DNA of 13,289 nucleotides from positions 1-13,289 of the forward strand of contig CAJUJM010000101.1 of NCBI GenBank assembly GCA_910586755.1, written 5' to 3'. Both the position numbers and the translations under genes were made by a program. The notes beneath the pieces were generated by a model. It searched no databases. It saw nothing but the letters and a program-made list of their open reading frames with translations, and had not been told where the DNA came from. The first letter of the stretch is position 1, and each line of letters begins with the position of its first letter. Of the stretch, positions 6,716 through 13,289 are shown piece by piece. Source of the stretch: an uncultured Lachnospiraceae bacterium. Its GTDB lineage: Bacteria; Bacillota; Clostridia; Lachnospirales; Lachnospiraceae.

Positions 6716-7786
6716 TTATGTAAACATATCTTCTCTGTGGCTGGCCTTGTAAATATATACCAGGATTTCCGCCACCGCCCCGTAAAACTCTGCAGGGATC
6801 TCCCTGTCCAGCTCACAGGACTCATATAAAGCTCTGGCCAAAGGCCTGTTTTCTGTGATAAATACTCCGTTTTCCTCCCCTACCCTGATAATCCTCAGCG
6901 CCAGCTCATCCTGGCCTTTTGCCAGCACCATAGGGGCGCCGTTTACATGGGGATCATACTTTAGAGCAATTGCATAGTGGGTCGGGTTTCGGATAATGAC
7001 ATCGGCCTGAGGAACTTTCTGAATCATTCTGCTCATGGCCATCTGACGCTGCAGGCTGCGGATCCTTCCCTTTATCTCGGGATTTCCTTCTGTCTGCTTA
7101 AATTCATCCTTTACCTCCTGCTTAGTCATCTTTAAATCTCTCTCATACTCCCAGCGCTGATAAAGGAAATCAAAAAAAGCTACTACTGCAAAAGCAAGGC
7201 AGACCTTCATCACCAGGCTAAACACCATGCTCATCATAAAAGCCGCCGAATTAATGGGGGACATATCTACCATCCTGGCAATCTCGACTACGTCATCTTT
7301 CAGGATATTGTAAAGCAGTACCAAAAGCAGGATGATTTTCAGCAGGTTTTTGAGAAGCTCTATCACCCGCTTTAGGGAAAACATATTTTTAATACCCTTT
7401 AAGGGGTTCAGCTTGCCAAACTTTGGCTTTAGGGGGTAAAACGATATATTAAACCGGGTCTGGACTCCATGGGACAGAATCCCTAACATCATGGCTGCCA
7501 AAAGCAGGGGCAGCACACTCTGAAGCATTACCCGAACTGTTGTGCTGAAAAGTTGGAAGGACAGAAAGCTGTCTACATTGATTCCTTCTATAATCCACTT
7601 CATATAATTCCGAAGATTGGTATAGATATAGGGCATCATAAGCCGCATCATCAGGAAAATCCCTGCCAGCATAACGACTGTGACAATGTCCTTACTCTGA
7701 AATACGTTTCCTTCTTTTCTGGCGTCTTTCCGCCGTTTACTAGTCGGTTGTTCTGTCTTTTCCTGTCCACCGCGCTCTGCCGCCAA
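6716..7786 (-). CDS. flhB: Flagellar export switch protein FlhB
   Basis: FlhB switches the export apparatus from rod/hook to filament substrates after self-cleavage in its cytoplasmic domain. The protein is 356 residues. The N-terminus is the typical basic KTEQPTSKRRKDARKEGNV, followed by four hydrophobic segments between about residues 33 and 210. The autocleavage motif NPTH is intact at 267-270, with cleavage expected after Asn267. The C-terminal domain has the family features VLAKGQDELA and ITENRPLARALY. The start is a TTG at 7786. The frame is closed by TGA three codons upstream, there is no in-frame ATG near the conserved N-terminus, and AAAGGAAG sits 9 bases before the TTG. It lies 27 bases after fliR. 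Confidence 0.97.
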   Translation of the reverse strand: MAAERGGQEKTEQPTSKRRKDARKEGNVFQSKDIVTVVMLAGIFLMMRLMMPYIYTNLRNYMKWIIEGINVDSFLSFQLFSTTVRVMLQSVLPLLLAAMMLGILSHGVQTRFNISFYPLKPKFGKLNPLKGIKNMFSLKRVIELLKNLLKIILLLVLLYNILKDDVVEIARMVDMSPINSAAFMMSMVFSLVMKVCLAFAVVAFFDFLYQRWEYERDLKMTKQEVKDEFKQTEGNPEIKGRIRSLQRQMAMSRMIQKVPQADVIIRNPTHYAIALKYDPHVNGAPMVLAKGQDELALRIIRVGEENGVFITENRPLARALYESCELDREIPAEFYGAVAEILVYIYKASHREDMFT

Positions 7787-7803
7787 CCGCCATCACTTCC
7801 TTT
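7784..7803 (-). promoter_or_regulatory. Ribosome binding site and TTG start of flhB, with an out-of-frame ATG in the spacer
   Basis: AAAGGAAG (7796-7803) is 9 bases from the TTG at 7786, good spacing. An ATG at 7793 lies between them in another frame. It would give only a 17-codon peptide and is just 2 bases from the binding site, so it is unlikely to be used efficiently. A TTG start usually lowers initiation, which may hold FlhB below the level of its neighbours. Confidence 0.6.
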
Positions 7804-7813
7804 CAGGACAAAA

Positions 7814-8566
7814 CTACCCCATCAGCACTACCAGGTGCTGCAGGGATGTATACATTTCATTGAGAATTGAAAATAAGCGGTCTGACATAGGGCTGAATAA
7901 AAATACCAGCATCATAAGTCCTACAATAATTTTCAACTGGAAATTAACGGCAAACACATTAATCTGGGGGACAATCCTCATGAGAATCCCCACTGCCGCC
8001 TCAACAACCAGCTCTATGGCCACCACTGGAAAGGCAAACTGCAGGCCCATTAGAATACATTGCTGAAAAATATCCAAAATCTCTAAGGAAAGTTCCGGCC
8101 TCAATGTTACCATACCAAATGGAATCCGCAGGGCAGAACCGTAATAGATTCCCATAAGCCGCAAATGTCCGTTGGTGGCAAAAAATAAAAGTACCATAAA
8201 AGCATAATACATACCGGAGGTGATAGTCATCTGAGCGCCATACTGGGGATCGTACACCTGAGCCATACTAAGACCCATGGAATGATCCATAATCCCGGAT
8301 GCAAAGCGGATCACCAAAAAGGAAAGTTCCATGCCAAAGCCTAAGGTAAATCCAAAAAACAGCTCTTTTATTAACATGACCCCGTATTCCATCATGGTGC
8401 CCGGCTCATGAACCAGGCTGCCTCCCGTCCCCACATAGAGCATCAGGGACAGTACAAAGATGAAGTAGGCCCGCACACTGGCAGGAAAGTTGGTCCGTCC
8501 GAATACAGGATTAAAAGTAATGGCCCCTGTCATCCGCATGACAATCAGGGAAAACAGTATCAGCAT
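7814..8566 (-). CDS. fliR: Flagellar type III export gate protein FliR
   Basis: FliR, with FliP and FliQ, forms the membrane-embedded export pore. The 250-residue protein is strongly hydrophobic, with about six membrane segments. The N-terminal RMTGAITFNPVFGRTNFPASVRAYF (continuing from residue 11) is a typical FliR pattern, as is LGFGMELSFLVIRFASGIMDHSMGLS in the middle. It begins slightly shorter at the N-terminus than many relatives. The ATG at 8566 is the only possible start there, because an in-frame TAG lies two codons upstream. GGGGGA, overlapping the end of fliQ, serves as its ribosome binding site. The gap to fliQ is 6 bases. In C. difficile fliR and flhB are fused; here they are separate genes. 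Confidence 0.97.
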   Translation of the reverse strand: MLILFSLIVMRMTGAITFNPVFGRTNFPASVRAYFIFVLSLMLYVGTGGSLVHEPGTMMEYGVMLIKELFFGFTLGFGMELSFLVIRFASGIMDHSMGLSMAQVYDPQYGAQMTITSGMYYAFMVLLFFATNGHLRLMGIYYGSALRIPFGMVTLRPELSLEILDIFQQCILMGLQFAFPVVAIELVVEAAVGILMRIVPQINVFAVNFQLKIIVGLMMLVFLFSPMSDRLFSILNEMYTSLQHLVVLMG

Positions 8567-8572
8567 ACTCTA

Positions 8573-8836
8573 TCATCCCCCTGCTATCAGGGAAAACATA
8601 TAGGTCATAAACTCCTGGAGCATTACCAGAATGGAGCTTCCCATAATTCCCATCATGGCCAGAATAGCCAAAAGTTTGGGCACAAAGGTCATGGTTTGTT
8701 CATTAATCTGGGTAGCCGCCTGGAATATGGCGATAACTATACCTACTATCATGCTCACCAGCAAGAAGGGAAGGGCTATCCTTAAGGCAAGCATAAATGC
8801 CTGGTACATAATGTCAAGTACCTCTAAATTGCTCAT
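8573..8836 (-). CDS. fliQ: Flagellar type III export gate protein FliQ
   Basis: FliQ is a small export-pore subunit with two membrane helices. The 87-residue length is standard. The two hydrophobic segments cover about residues 12-38 and 53-80, and the family core FQAATQINEQT (38-48) lies between them. The start at 8836 has a near-ideal AAAGGAGG 5 bases upstream. It sits between fliP (20-base gap) and fliR (6-base gap), the usual order. Confidence 0.98.
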   Translation of the reverse strand: MSNLEVLDIMYQAFMLALRIALPFLLVSMIVGIVIAIFQAATQINEQTMTFVPKLLAILAMMGIMGSSILVMLQEFMTYMFSLIAGG

Positions 8837-8856
8837 AACTGCCTCCTTTCAGGCCC

Positions 8857-9513
8857 TTACCGGAAACTCCGGGCAATGCTGGTAAACAACAGCTCCCATC
8901 CGTCTACGGTAATAAACAACAACAGCTTAAAGGGAAGGGATATCATGGCAGGCGGCAGCATAACCATACCCATAGACATCAGGGTGGTGGCCACTACCAC
9001 GTCAATTAAGAGAAATGGCAGGTAGAGCAAAAACCCGGCCATAAAGCCTCTTTTTAACTCACTGGTCATAAAGGCCGGCGTCACCACTGCAAAGGAATAC
9101 TCCTCCACATTTTCCCGAATCTCCGTTCCGGAAAGCTGGACAAAATGGTCCAACGTGCTCTTTTCCGTATTGCGGAGCATAAATTCCTTTAAGGGCACTC
9201 CTGCTCTCTCCACAGCCTCCATCTGATTGATCTCTCCCTGGACATAAGGCTGATAAGCTTCCTCGTTGATCCTTCCGATTACCGGATTCATAATGTAAAG
9301 GGTAAGAAACAAGGCAATCCCTATCAGAACCATATTGGGCGGATTCTGCTGGACGCCCATAGCGTTTCTGGTAAAGGAGAGGATGATAATGGTCCTGGTA
9401 AAGGAGGTCATCATCACCACAATAGAGGGGAGCAGGGCCGCCACGGACATCAGGATAATCAGGTCAAGGGCAGGGACATTCCCTCCGTTTAAACCTGTAA
9501 GAAGGTCGCTCAT
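8857..9513 (-). CDS. fliP: Flagellar type III export gate protein FliP
   Basis: FliP subunits make up most of the export pore. The protein is 218 residues, as in Bacillus (about 221), and lacks the extended signal sequence of enterobacterial FliP. Typical segments are TSFTRTIIILSFTRNAMGVQ (36-55) followed by QNPPNMVLIG, a soluble periplasmic-side loop around residues 85-140, and the C-terminal hydrophobic pair with MVMLPPAMISLPFKLLLF. Its ATG overlaps the fliO stop as ATGA (9510-9513), so translation is probably coupled to fliO. Confidence 0.98.
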   Translation of the reverse strand: MSDLLTGLNGGNVPALDLIILMSVAALLPSIVVMMTSFTRTIIILSFTRNAMGVQQNPPNMVLIGIALFLTLYIMNPVIGRINEEAYQPYVQGEINQMEAVERAGVPLKEFMLRNTEKSTLDHFVQLSGTEIRENVEEYSFAVVTPAFMTSELKRGFMAGFLLYLPFLLIDVVVATTLMSMGMVMLPPAMISLPFKLLLFITVDGWELLFTSIARSFR

Positions 9514-9863
9514 TGATTACTTCCCTCCTTTTTCCGGTTGGTAAATGCATAGCTTTTCATAAGATGGTAAAAACTGCTGTCTCTTTGCTCCGGCTCTTTT
9601 GGTTCTTCCAGCTCATCCTCTATCTGGGCAATAAGCTGAATCCCCGCTCCGCTGACGCCAATCAGATAAACATGGCCGCCAAGCTTTACCAGAAGAAGGG
9701 ATCTGTCTGTCCCCACACGTATTTGTTCCAGGATTTTCATGTTCCTCCCGGATGTGGCGCCGACCCAGCCTTTCCCCAGCATACGGCTGCACCACCAGGC
9801 AAGAGCCAGGATGCAGACCACCATCAGAATCGCCCCTGCCAACGACATCAACCCCTCTATCAT
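9510..9863 (-). CDS. fliO: Flagellar biosynthesis protein FliO (FliZ-type)
   Basis: FliO helps assemble or stabilise the FliP ring. The protein of 117 residues has one N-terminal membrane segment (about residues 5-27, ending in WWCSRMLGKG) and a small cytoplasmic domain with the FliO pattern ILEQIRVGTDRSLLLVKLGG. The basic, Lys/Arg/Ser-rich tail is of no known function. The frame stays open upstream to 9959, but that part only overlaps the FliY C-terminal domain and does not resemble FliO. The ATG at 9863 has GGAG about 8 bases upstream and forms a TAATG overlap with the fliY stop, so it is the preferred start. Confidence 0.92.
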   Translation of the reverse strand: MIEGLMSLAGAILMVVCILALAWWCSRMLGKGWVGATSGRNMKILEQIRVGTDRSLLLVKLGGHVYLIGVSGAGIQLIAQIEDELEEPKEPEQRDSSFYHLMKSYAFTNRKKEGSNQ

Positions 9864-11278
9864 TACAAACTCTCCGGGTTGATGTTGCGGGAAATAATCT
9901 CCGTTACACGGATTCCGAAATTGTCTTCTACTACAACAATGTCTCCCTTGGCGATACACTGGCCGTTTACGTACAGATCCGCCTGCTCGCCGGCCATCTT
10001 GTCCAGAACAACCAGGGACCCTTGCGTGAATTCCAGAATATCCTTGACTTTTTTCTTGGTTCTGCCGATCTCTACAGAAATTTCCAGCGGAACCTTCATG
10101 AGCATTTCCTGGTTTTCCCGTGCTTCTACTCCCTCGTCAAATCCGGATTCGAAGGAAGAGGAATTCACAGAATGAATCACAGCAGATTCTCTGGGCTTCT
10201 GAGGCTCTCTTTCTCTCTCTTTGCCCTTTAGCTCCTTCATAAATTCCATCATCTGCATCTGAGACTGCTGCATCTGATTTAAAAGCTGGAGCATCATAGG
10301 ATCTGCAGCAGGCTGAGGCGCTGCCTGGTAAACCGGCTGAGCATATGCCGGAGCCGCCATCTGAGGCATAACCGGCTGTTGGGGGGCCATTCCTGCCTGG
10401 GGCTGGTTCTGGACCGGCTGAGGCGCGGGAGCTGGCTGAGGCACAGGTTCCTCCTGAGCGGGAGCTGAACTCTGCTGCAAAAGTTTCTCAATCTCTTCCT
10501 GGGACAGCATGCCGCCGGAAGCCGGTTCTGCCGCCGGGGCCGCCGGTGTCTCTTCCTGAACAGAAGCCGAGCCCTGCAAAAGCTTTTCAATCTCTTCCTG
10601 AGACAGCATACCGCCGGAAGCCGGTTCTGCCGCCGGTTCCTCCTTGACGGGAGCTACAGGAGCAGGCGCAGGAGCCGCCTGGCTGAAACTGTCCTCAAAA
10701 GGCGCCAGAAGGCGTTTGGCCAGTTCTACCGGCATAATGTTTAAGAATTCACTGTTAAGCTTTCCTTCCACCTCCAGGGCAAACCGAACCACCACCCGGT
10801 TTTCAACGGTGGGGAAATACTTATTTTTAAAAGTCTGCTCGTCTTCCACCTCAAAGGACACCGGCGTGGAGATGTTCACCGTCATACCTAAGAATTCAGA
10901 CAATGCCGTTGCAGAAGAACCCATCATCTGATTCATAACCTCACAGATGGCGCTGCGATTGATTTCATCCAGCTCAAATTCTTCTTCCGGTATCTCCATG
11001 CCCATGAGCATACCCACAATAATGCGTACATCATTGCGGCTGAACATCATAATATTGCTGCCTTCTATTCCTTCTACGTAGGCAATCTCCACCCCTACTG
11101 CTGGTTCCAGCTTGTGGAATTCAAACTCACTGCTGCTGGCAACCTTTACAACGGGAGTGGTAATATTTACGGTTGCACCAAGTAAGGTGGAAACCGCTGT
11201 TGCCGATGCGCCGAGACTGATGTTCATAATCTCGCCTATGGCATCTATTTCCATTTCATTAAAGCTGATAGCGCCCAT
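9863..11278 (-). CDS. fliY: Flagellar motor switch phosphatase FliY (CheC-like domain, long linker, FliN/SpoA domain)
   Basis: FliY is a C-ring protein that also removes phosphate from CheY-P. Residues 1-195 form a CheC-like domain with two complete phosphatase signatures: Asp12, Glu16, Asn19, Pro42, and Ser109, Glu113, Asn116, Pro139. Residues about 200-390 are a Pro/Ala/Gln/Met-rich linker. It holds two copies of a CheY-docking-like motif, LSQEEIEKLLQ (225-235 and 258-268), and a Met/Gln-rich possible helix (about 327-352). Residues about 394-468 are a FliN-type SpoA domain with VPLEISVEIGR, GSLVVLDK and VVVEDNFGIRVTEI. At 471 residues it is much longer than Bacillus FliY (about 378), mainly because of the linker. 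The usual N-terminal docking motif is absent; the protein starts directly with the CheC-like domain. The start at 11278 has GAGGAG 7 bases upstream. Confidence 0.96.
   Translation of the reverse strand: MGAISFNEMEIDAIGEIMNISLGASATAVSTLLGATVNITTPVVKVASSSEFEFHKLEPAVGVEIAYVEGIEGSNIMMFSRNDVRIIVGMLMGMEIPEEEFELDEINRSAICEVMNQMMGSSATALSEFLGMTVNISTPVSFEVEDEQTFKNKYFPTVENRVVVRFALEVEGKLNSEFLNIMPVELAKRLLAPFEDSFSQAAPAPAPVAPVKEEPAAEPASGGMLSQEEIEKLLQGSASVQEETPAAPAAEPASGGMLSQEEIEKLLQQSSAPAQEEPVPQPAPAPQPVQNQPQAGMAPQQPVMPQMAAPAYAQPVYQAAPQPAADPMMLQLLNQMQQSQMQMMEFMKELKGKEREREPQKPRESAVIHSVNSSSFESGFDEGVEARENQEMLMKVPLEISVEIGRTKKKVKDILEFTQGSLVVLDKMAGEQADLYVNGQCIAKGDIVVVEDNFGIRVTEIISRNINPESL
10475..10537 (-). repeat. 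Direct repeat copy 2 within fliY (docking-motif unit)
   Basis: This 63-base unit encodes residues 248-268 of FliY, ending in GGMLSQEEIEKLLQ. It matches the copy at 10574-10636 at 59 of 63 positions by my alignment, and all four differences are silent. The copies start 99 bases (33 residues) apart. Confidence 0.9.
10574..10636 (-). repeat. Direct repeat copy 1 within fliY (docking-motif unit)
   Basis: This 63-base unit encodes residues 215-235 of FliY and has the same protein sequence as the copy at 10475-10537. The motif resembles the LSQxxIDALL docking element at the start of FliM in this same window. Confidence 0.9.
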
Positions 11279-11299
11279 CCTTAATCTCCTCTACAGTTC

Positions 11300-11749
11300 T
11301 TATTTTCCAATCTCCAATGCTTTCTGCGCCATCAGCTTCATCGCATTTAAAGCAGTCACATTTGCTTCATAAGACCTTGTGGCTGACATACTATCAACTG
11401 TTTCCTTAAGCAAATCTACGTTGGGCAGGGTCACATATCCGTCTGCGTCTGCATCCGGATGCTCCGGATTGTAGACCAATTTCATTTCTCTGGTGTCTTC
11501 TATAATAGCAGATACCCTTACGCCGGCATGCCGGCTGGTAAATCCCTGTCCTCTGGAAGCGTTTCTCATTGCCTCCTGGAAGGAATTTTCCCCGTAGCTT
11601 TGGAAAAGAACGTCTTTCCTGCGGTAAGGGCCGCCTGCCTCAGTTCTTGTGGTATCAATATTTGCGATGTTTTCCGCCGCGATATCCATGCGAAGCCGCT
11701 GGGCGCTCATACCGGAAGCGCAAATATCAAATGAGCCTAAAAATGCCAT
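11300..11749 (-). CDS. flgC: Flagellar basal-body proximal rod protein FlgC
   Basis: FlgC is a proximal rod subunit exported by the flagellar type III system. The 149-residue length is normal. The N-terminus reads SFDICASGMSAQRLRMDIAA and continues with the rod-family ENIANIDTT (26-34). The middle has GGPYRRKDVLF (39-49). The C-terminal helix is diagnostic: ATRSYEANVTALNAMKLMAQ followed by KALEIGK. The start at 11749 has AGGAGG 7 bases upstream. It sits between cheY (18-base gap) and fliY (21-base gap). FlgC is normally encoded next to flgB and fliE, so this is an odd place for it. The sequence shows no sign of decay, so it is probably functional. Whether it is the only flgC in the genome cannot be seen here. 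Confidence 0.95.
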   Translation of the reverse strand: MAFLGSFDICASGMSAQRLRMDIAAENIANIDTTRTEAGGPYRRKDVLFQSYGENSFQEAMRNASRGQGFTSRHAGVRVSAIIEDTREMKLVYNPEHPDADADGYVTLPNVDLLKETVDSMSATRSYEANVTALNAMKLMAQKALEIGK

Positions 11750-11767
11750 TTCAATACCTCCTGAAGG

Positions 11768-12130
11768 TTAATTTCCTAAAATCTTATTCACAGTCTGAGC
11801 AATTCTTTCCTCATTAAAAGGCTTTACTACGAAGTCCTTTGCTCCGGATTTGATAGCGTCTACAACCATGCTCTCCTGGCCCATAGCAGTGCACATTACC
11901 ACCTTTGCACTGGGGTCATTTTCTCTGATTTTTTTCAGCGCCTGAAGGCCGTCCATGTTGGGCATGGTAATATCCATGATTACCATATCCGGTTTTTCCT
12001 CATCATATTTCTTTACTGCCTCAGCTCCGTCCTGAGCCTCGATAAAATCGCTGTAACCATTTGCAGTTAAAGCCTTCTTAAGCATCATACGCATAAACGC
12101 TGCATCATCCACTAACATAATTTTCGCCAT
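11768..12130 (-). CDS. cheY: Chemotaxis response regulator CheY
   Basis: CheY is a single-domain receiver, phosphorylated by CheA, that binds the switch proteins FliM/FliY. It is 120 residues. All key residues are present: Asp8/Asp9 in LVDDAAFMR, phospho-acceptor Asp53 in IMDITMPNMDG, Thr81 in VMCTAMGQ, and Lys103 in VVKPF. There is no output domain. It follows fliM by 42 AT-rich bases and has GAGAGG about 8 bases before the ATG. Its place between fliM and fliY genes differs from Bacillus, where cheY follows fliY, but the functional grouping is the same. Confidence 0.97.
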   Translation of the reverse strand: MAKIMLVDDAAFMRMMLKKALTANGYSDFIEAQDGAEAVKKYDEEKPDMVIMDITMPNMDGLQALKKIRENDPSAKVVMCTAMGQESMVVDAIKSGAKDFVVKPFNEERIAQTVNKILGN

Positions 12131-12172
12131 TTTTATTACCTCTCTTCCATGTTATCTTCTTTATACTTTATT

Positions 12173-13285
12173 TTACTGGGATATACCCGGTTCCTCAAAA
12201 TCCATCTGCCGCAGCCTTACATACTCTTCGCTGTCTGCCGCTTCCAGCTGGTCCGCATCCTGGTCCTCATCCTTTTTCTCGTAAATTCTGTCCTGAATAC
12301 GTACTGCCACATTTTTCTTGTAGCGGCCCATCTCTCCTGTAAACCACGGCTGTCTTCCAACATACAGAGTAACAAGGCCATTTTTGGGTTTGTTTAAATC
12401 AATTACATCCCCTACCCGCAAATGATAAATATCGTTTACATCCAGCTCTACTTTCCCTAACTGTCCGGTTACCGGAAGCTGTGAGTAGCGGATATTATCC
12501 AGAATACTTTCCCTGTTATTCTCATAAGAGAAGCCCCGGGCAATATGTTTGCGGTGATCAATTGTATGGAAAATGTTCTCCAGCAGGGTGCCGGGCAGGC
12601 AAAGACGGAGCTTTTCCACCGAGTATCCCGCCATATCCACATTCAAATGAATAACAGCAACCGTCTCGTCCAGTCCTACGTCCTGAACCATACTGGGATT
12701 CTCCTCTACCCGCTGAACTTTAAATTGCATATTGATGTAGTTGGCAAATCCGTCTTTTAAGGCCTGGGTGCAATAATCCACCACCCGCCGGTAAAGAGCC
12801 AGCTCCACATCCGAATAGCGGTAGTCCAGATCTACCTTTATTACCTCGTCGCCGCCTCCCAGCATGCGGTTGATTAAAGTAATCACCATGCCAGGCGTAA
12901 TAAACAGCATAAGAGGCACATTGTTTTTCACTTTTTCTTGTATAAAGACATCTATCAGTGTGAGGCAGTCATTTTCGTGGAAGGAATTGACGTATTCATA
13001 ATACCGGCACTCCTGAACCTCTAATACAGTGATGTCTGTCATTACACGGAAGATACCGTTTACCTGGGAAGTAAGGATTCTGGCGTAGTTTTCAAATACG
13101 CTGGTAAGAATCTTCATCTTCTCCTTGGTAAATTTTCTGGGGCTGTAAAAATCGTATCTATTATATTTAGCTGACGCTTCTTCGGTCTTTTTTTCGACTA
13201 CTTTTTCTTCCTCTACCGGCCCGTCATCGGACTGCATGGATTTTAAAAGCGCGTCTATCTGACTTTGAGATAATACATCTGCCAT
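12173..13285 (-). CDS. fliM: Flagellar motor switch protein FliM
   Basis: FliM is the C-ring subunit that binds CheY-P and passes the signal to FliG. The N-terminal docking motif LSQSQIDALL (5-14) is present. It is joined by an acidic linker to the middle domain (about 44-240), which contains LINRMLGGGDEV where the family has a GGxG-type loop for FliG contact. A SpoA domain (about 266-335) follows, with VTGQLGKVELDVNDIYHLRVGDVI in its centre. At 370 residues it is longer than the usual 330, mostly from a charged acidic C-terminal tail (336-370). The ATG at 13285 is preceded by AGTA, so an upstream gene could end as TAATG. Only four bases upstream are visible, so neither its ribosome binding site nor any upstream gene can be judged. 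Confidence 0.97.
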   Translation of the reverse strand: MADVLSQSQIDALLKSMQSDDGPVEEEKVVEKKTEEASAKYNRYDFYSPRKFTKEKMKILTSVFENYARILTSQVNGIFRVMTDITVLEVQECRYYEYVNSFHENDCLTLIDVFIQEKVKNNVPLMLFITPGMVITLINRMLGGGDEVIKVDLDYRYSDVELALYRRVVDYCTQALKDGFANYINMQFKVQRVEENPSMVQDVGLDETVAVIHLNVDMAGYSVEKLRLCLPGTLLENIFHTIDHRKHIARGFSYENNRESILDNIRYSQLPVTGQLGKVELDVNDIYHLRVGDVIDLNKPKNGLVTLYVGRQPWFTGEMGRYKKNVAVRIQDRIYEKKDEDQDADQLEAADSEEYVRLRQMDFEEPGISQ

Positions 13286-13289
13286 TACT

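Noticed and set aside
7740..7793. 17-codon open frame overlapping the flhB start as a leader peptide or frameshifted flhB start
   Set aside because: The ATG is only 2 bases from the binding site, and the flhB frame from TTG already gives a complete, normal FlhB N-terminus, so no frameshift is needed.
9864..9959. Longer FliO starting at 9959
   Set aside because: The extra 32 residues only overlap the FliY SpoA domain and look random; the ATG at 9863 has a ribosome binding site and a TAATG overlap.
9513..10175. 220-codon plus-strand open frame, and others of 60-220 codons across the plus strand
   Set aside because: They lie antisense to well-recognised flagellar genes, show no family features and have Ser/Pro/Arg-rich compositions typical of reverse-frame shadows.
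10294..10590. 98-codon minus-strand open frame inside fliY
   Set aside because: It is an Arg-rich alternative frame of the repetitive FliY linker, with no recognisable features.
12131..12172. Promoter between fliM and cheY
   Set aside because: The 42-base spacer is AT-rich with TATAAA-like strings, but no matched -35 or sigma-28 element is visible, and AT-rich spacers are expected before a ribosome binding site.
1..13289. Mobile element, CRISPR array, phage or defence genes
   Set aside because: Every reading frame of length is accounted for by fla/che genes; no transposase, terminal repeats or spacer arrays are visible.

Overview
The window is one uninterrupted block of flagellar and chemotaxis genes, all on the minus strand, so transcription runs from the high-coordinate end to the low-coordinate end. 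The content points to a motile, low-to-middle GC Gram-positive anaerobe of the Clostridia, with Lachnospiraceae-like Firmicutes as my best guess. The reasons are a FliY-type switch protein with CheC-like domains, the CheC/CheD/CheV chemotaxis set, a sigma-28 gene directly after flhA followed by two rod genes, strong AGGAGG-like ribosome binding sites and very tight gene packing. The taxon is an inference. No 16S or other marker is present.

Layout in transcription order: fliM (13285-12173), cheY (12130-11768), flgC (11749-11300), fliY (11278-9863), fliO (9863-9510), fliP (9513-8857), fliQ (8836-8573), fliR (8566-7814), flhB (7786-6716), flhA (6690-4540), sigma-28 gene sigD/fliA (4529-3756), flgF-like (3736-2927), flgG-like (2913-2116), cheC (2095-1475), cheD (1475-990), and cheV (858 to beyond base 1, cut by the window edge). 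Genes are spaced by 6-42 bases or overlap by 1-4 bases. The only larger gap is 131 bases between cheD and cheV, and it contains two inverted repeats. No gene-free stretch exceeds 300 bases. No RNA gene, transposon, CRISPR array or clear terminator is visible.

How the genes fit together: FliM and FliY are parts of the cytoplasmic switch (C-ring). CheY-P binds there to change rotation. FliY and CheC each carry CheC-type CheY-P phosphatase signatures. CheD is a receptor deamidase that normally pairs with CheC, and CheV couples receptors to the kinase through a CheW domain plus a receiver domain. FliO/P/Q/R, FlhB and FlhA build the export gate. FlgC, FlgF and FlgG are rod proteins. SigD drives late flagellar genes.

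I do not see an undescribed system here. It is a recognisable fla/che operon with several unusual details: flgC sits inside the switch/chemotaxis block; flhF, flhG, cheB, cheA and cheW are absent from their common positions; FliY has two nearly identical CheY-docking-like motifs in its linker, made by a recent 63-bp duplication; CheC has lost one catalytic Asn; both rod proteins carry acidic inserts; SigD has an unusual region 2.4; and flhB has a TTG start.
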